Position numbers and translations under genes: made by a program. The notes beneath the pieces are model-generated. The model was not told the origin of the DNA. It was given only the letters and a program-made list of their open reading frames with translations, and made no database searches. Positions 61,309-64,000 of a stretch of 64,000 bases of DNA are shown piece by piece. Source of the stretch: Clostridiales bacterium (GTDB taxonomy: Bacteria; Bacillota; Clostridia; Christensenellales; Aristaeellaceae); contig JAAYUF010000128.1 of NCBI GenBank assembly GCA_012517815.1, forward strand, positions 1 to 64,000, read 5' to 3'. Position 1 is the stretch's first letter; the number at the start of each line of letters is the position of its first letter.

Positions 61309-61357
61309 TAGTTGTTTGCTGTGCCCGGACTGGGCGCAATGGGGAGGAGCAGGTTTC

Positions 61358-62728
61358 TTGTATACCATATTGATCGCGCTGAAAACCCTGATCGAAGCTT
61401 TGATGATCTGGATGTCCATTGTGCTGGTTTTTCAGCTGATCGTCAGTATTTTTGGATTTCGCAAGCATACGAAGGATTACGAGCCCCACGACGCGCAGAT
61501 GCGTTTTCTGGTGCTGATTCCCGCCCATAACGAGGAAGAGGTGATCACGGGGATCATCGACAACATGGAGCAGATGGAGTATCCGCGGGACCTGTACGAC
61601 GTATACGTGCTGGCCGACAACTGCGACGACCGCACCGCCGAAATCGCCCGCGCGCGCGGCGTCAACGTGCTGGAGTTTCACAAAGCCCGGCCGGACGAGC
61701 CCACGGGCAAGTCCGTGGTGCTGAAAAAGGCGTTTCAGGCGCTGTCCGGGTATGAGAACACATACGACGCCGTGTTTTTTTTCGACGCGGACAATCTGGC
61801 GGACCTCAACATGTTCAGCGAGGTCAACAGCCAGTTTTTGGACAGTGACGACCGTACCGAGGTGGTGCAGTGCTACCTGGGCTGCAAGAACAAGAACGGA
61901 CTGGTGGCGCTGTTTTATTACCTGACGTATACCATCTCCAACCGTTTCCTGCAGTACAGCCGCCAGCGCCTGGGCATCAACTGCGGCATCGGCGGCACGG
62001 GCTTTGCCGTGCGCACGCGCTACCTGGCGCAGCGCGGCGGCTGGACGGTCATGAGCCTGACCGAGGATACCGAGCTGCAGTTCGCGGCGACCCTGGAAGG
62101 CCGCCGCGTGCTGTGGAACAACCACGTGCGCGTGTACGATGAAAAGCCCGTGAAGTGGAGCGCGAGCCTCCGCCAGCGCATCCGCTGGGCGCAGGGGCAC
62201 TGGTTTGTGGCGTTCCACAACACCGGCCGCACGGTAAAGGCGCTGCTGAAGGGCAAGATCTCCGTGTGGGAGTTCATCAGCATGTTCGTGCAGATGTACT
62301 TCCCCTCCACCTATGTGGCCGCGACGCTCAACATGCTGCTGGTGCTGGTGTTTAACCTCCTTTTGGCCGGGCCGGCTTCGGAGATTCCCAACGCCGAGCA
62401 CATGATCATCTCGCTGGAGCCGACGCTGCTGAGCATCGTGCTGTTTGTGTACATGATTTTTATCCAGTTCGGCTGGGGGGACTGGGCGGATAACGGGCAG
62501 CGGTTTTCCGTGCTGGGCTTCCCCAAGCTGCTGGTAAGCTTCGCGCTTAACACCGTGCTGGCGGGCCTGGCGCAGATCATCGGCCTGTTCCGCTTCCGCC
62601 ACCAGAGCAACTGGGACAAGACCGAGCATACCATGGTCGAGCCGGAGGACGACGCCTTGCGCTACAACGGCGTGGGCCATATGAAACGCATGGACGAGGG
62701 CCGCCCCAAAGCCCGCGTGGCGGGCTGA
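61358..62728 (+). CDS. membrane-bound family 2 glycosyltransferase
   Basis: 456 residues. One N-terminal membrane helix (about 5-32), a GT2 domain with LIPAHNEEEVI, FFFDADN and LTEDTEL, the acceptor-site QRIRWAQGHW, then three or four C-terminal helices. The layout is that of processive synthases making a surface polysaccharide; the product is unknown. The start is proposed as TTG at 61358 because GGAGGAG lies 8 bp upstream; the frame opens at 61316. An LtaS-like gene follows 10 bp later. Confidence 0.88.
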   Translation: MYTILIALKTLIEALMIWMSIVLVFQLIVSIFGFRKHTKDYEPHDAQMRFLVLIPAHNEEEVITGIIDNMEQMEYPRDLYDVYVLADNCDDRTAEIARARGVNVLEFHKARPDEPTGKSVVLKKAFQALSGYENTYDAVFFFDADNLADLNMFSEVNSQFLDSDDRTEVVQCYLGCKNKNGLVALFYYLTYTISNRFLQYSRQRLGINCGIGGTGFAVRTRYLAQRGGWTVMSLTEDTELQFAATLEGRRVLWNNHVRVYDEKPVKWSASLRQRIRWAQGHWFVAFHNTGRTVKALLKGKISVWEFISMFVQMYFPSTYVAATLNMLLVLVFNLLLAGPASEIPNAEHMIISLEPTLLSIVLFVYMIFIQFGWGDWADNGQRFSVLGFPKLLVSFALNTVLAGLAQIIGLFRFRHQSNWDKTEHTMVEPEDDALRYNGVGHMKRMDEGRPKARVAG

Positions 62729-62737
62729 AGGGCCGCC

Positions 62738-64000
62738 ATGCGTAAGGCGGTATCGCGCGATCTGGCGGCGCTGGGGGCGCTGAGCCTCCTGTTGACGCTC
62801 GTTTGCCTTTCGCTGGCGACGTGCGGCTACGGGTTGCGGATGTTCATCAGCTACTTTGCGGTGCCGGCGATCCTCTGGCTCAACGGGCTTCCGATTTTGC
62901 TGCTGATGGGCCTATGGTACGCGGTTACGGGGCGCGGGTGGCTGGCCTACCTGCTTACGGCCGTGCCGGTGCTGGCGCTTGCGCTGGTGAACTACTACAA
63001 GCTTCGCCTGCGCAACGATCCGCTGCTGTTTGCCGATCTGGGCCTGAGCAGCGAGGCGGCCGCCATGGCGGGCGGCGCGCATTACGCCATCCAGCCGACG
63101 TTTGCGGTGATCGCCGGCGTCGTGATTGTCCTGTCGGCTGCGGCGTACGCGGCTGTGCGGCTCAAGCTGCGGCTTATGGGGCGCGCGGGCCTGCGCGCGC
63201 TGGCGGCGGCGGGCTGCGCGGCGGCGCTTTTTGCGTATGTCCAGTGGCTTTGCCCGTGCGGCGCGGCCTATGCCGCCACCGCCAACTACGGGCAGGTGAG
63301 CGAGTGGTCGCCCACGGGCGCCTATGTGTGCCGGGGCGTGGTGTTCCCCTTCCTGCGCAGCATCGGGGACGCGAAACAGACGCCGCCCGCGGGCTACGAC
63401 GCCGACGCCGCGGCCGCCTCGCTTGCGGCGCTGGGGGACAGCGACATCCCCGTGGACCGCAAGGCGGACGTGATCGCCGTGATGCTGGAGGCGTTTGCCG
63501 ATTTTAGCGACTTCCCGGAGCTTTCGTTCGCCGAGGACCCCTATGCGGACTGGCACGCGCTGGCGGCCGAAAGCTATTCGGGGCGGCTGGCGGTCAACAT
63601 CTTTGCGGGCGATACGGTCAATACCGAGCGCGCCTTCCTGACCGGCAGCCTGGACCCAACGGAGAGCTACCGCGCGCCGGTGAACAGCTTCGTATGGTAT
63701 TTCCGCGGGCAGGGCTACGCCTGCATCGGCGACCACCCCTGCTACAACTGGTTTTACAACCGGCTCAACGTGAACGCTTACCTGGGTTTCCAGCAGTATC
63801 ACTTTTATGAGGACCGCTACCGCGACTACGCCCAGCCGGGGGCCATCGCCGAGGACCGCGCGTTTCTGCCCACGATTGTGGCGGATTACCAAACGGCCGC
63901 GCAAACCGGCCGGCCCGTGTTCAGCTTCAACGTGACCTACCAAAACCACGGCCCGTATTTCCGCGACGCGCGATACGATACGGCGTACCTCCCCTGGCGC
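62738..64000 (+). CDS. LtaS-like sulfatase-fold membrane enzyme (partial, cut by the window edge)
   Basis: 421 codons, open to the last base of the window. About five N-terminal membrane segments (roughly 10-175) are followed by an extracellular alkaline-phosphatase-superfamily domain. VIAVMLEAFADF holds the metal-binding Glu (E251), GDTVNTERAFLTG the catalytic Thr (T296), and FNVTYQNHGPY another family block. Relatives make or modify lipoteichoic acid or transfer phosphoglycerol. AAGGG lies 6 bp before the ATG, 10 bp after the glycosyltransferase stop, so they are probably one operon. The exact substrate is not known. Confidence 0.88.
   Translation, partial: MRKAVSRDLAALGALSLLLTLVCLSLATCGYGLRMFISYFAVPAILWLNGLPILLLMGLWYAVTGRGWLAYLLTAVPVLALALVNYYKLRLRNDPLLFADLGLSSEAAAMAGGAHYAIQPTFAVIAGVVIVLSAAAYAAVRLKLRLMGRAGLRALAAAGCAAALFAYVQWLCPCGAAYAATANYGQVSEWSPTGAYVCRGVVFPFLRSIGDAKQTPPAGYDADAAAASLAALGDSDIPVDRKADVIAVMLEAFADFSDFPELSFAEDPYADWHALAAESYSGRLAVNIFAGDTVNTERAFLTGSLDPTESYRAPVNSFVWYFRGQGYACIGDHPCYNWFYNRLNVNAYLGFQQYHFYEDRYRDYAQPGAIAEDRAFLPTIVADYQTAAQTGRPVFSFNVTYQNHGPYFRDARYDTAYLPWR

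Noticed and set aside
62803-63507. A 234-codon Arg/Gly/Ala-rich frame at the right end
   Set aside because: A shadow of the LtaS-like gene read in the neighbouring frame from 62738, which has the ribosome binding site and the family motifs.
1-64000. tRNA, rRNA or SRP RNA genes
   Set aside because: None was recognised on either strand by eye. A covariance search would be needed to exclude small RNAs fully.

Overview
The window looks like a piece of a high-GC (well above 60% by eye) bacterial chromosome from the Bacillota, most likely a gut-type Clostridia member. The signs are strong GGAGG-type ribosome binding sites, sigma-A style promoters with 16-17 bp spacers, an S-box (SAM-I) riboswitch on metK, the ylxM-ffh-rpsP-khpA-rimM-trmD operon, an asymmetric BmrCD-type ABC exporter behind a leader peptide, a lipoteichoic-acid-synthase-like gene, and B. 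subtilis-type parS sites. Genus cannot be read from the sequence.

The replication origin is probably inside the window. Three exact parS matches lie at 79-433. The dnaN gene is preceded by a 442 bp non-coding stretch (17385-17826) with DnaA-box-like sequences, a G-run and TAG trinucleotide arrays arranged like the DnaA-box/GC-cluster/DnaA-trio unwinding element of B. subtilis. Gene polarity switches here: every gene from 3.8 to 18.8 kb is on the minus strand, and nearly every gene from 19.2 kb to the right edge is on the plus strand. dnaA, recF and gyrAB are absent from the window, so the classic dnaA-dnaN-recF order is broken.

Layout: (1) 0-16.3 kb: parS region, glgP, then leftward genes for a ferritin-like/VIT iron transporter, an rRNA methyltransferase, argS, a MATE exporter, pyrH, a TetR regulator, and an adaptor/FtsX permease/ATPase efflux operon with a palindromic promoter region. 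(2) 16.3-18.8 kb: dnaN, origin, an LCP-family protein. (3) 19-25.8 kb: pfkA, a HAD phosphatase, frr, a small unknown gene, uppS, cdsA, a DUF1275 protein. (4) 26.3-36.8 kb: a methionine cluster, metY-metA-metF-metH and metK, with popT between metH and metK. metY has a Met-rich leader peptide followed by a terminator; metK has a SAM-I riboswitch. The MetA residue 111 is Glu, which fits acetyl-CoA use and MetY downstream. (5) 37-43 kb: FMN-binding protein, GtrA, an unknown membrane protein, aconitase. (6) 43-47.7 kb: an AT-rich island with 15 bp inverted repeats, then a leader peptide/attenuator and a heterodimeric ABC exporter. (7) 48.6-53.1 kb: the SRP/S16/RimM/TrmD operon; TrmD carries a roughly 170-residue repetitive Lys/Ala/Pro-rich tail. 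(8) 53.2-64 kb: small membrane proteins, surE, an RpiR regulator, a flavoprotein, an exonuclease, a nucleoside kinase, a glycosyltransferase and a truncated LtaS-like gene.

Two genome-wide habits stand out. Many intergenic regions hold tandem repeats (units of 38 to 135 bp), each locus with its own sequence. A second, dispersed element of about 120 bp lies 3' of four different genes, always in the sense orientation of the upstream gene and always near a hairpin or terminator. The strongest candidates for new biology are the Met-peptide attenuator, the ABC-exporter leader, the relocated origin, the 3' element and the TrmD tail.
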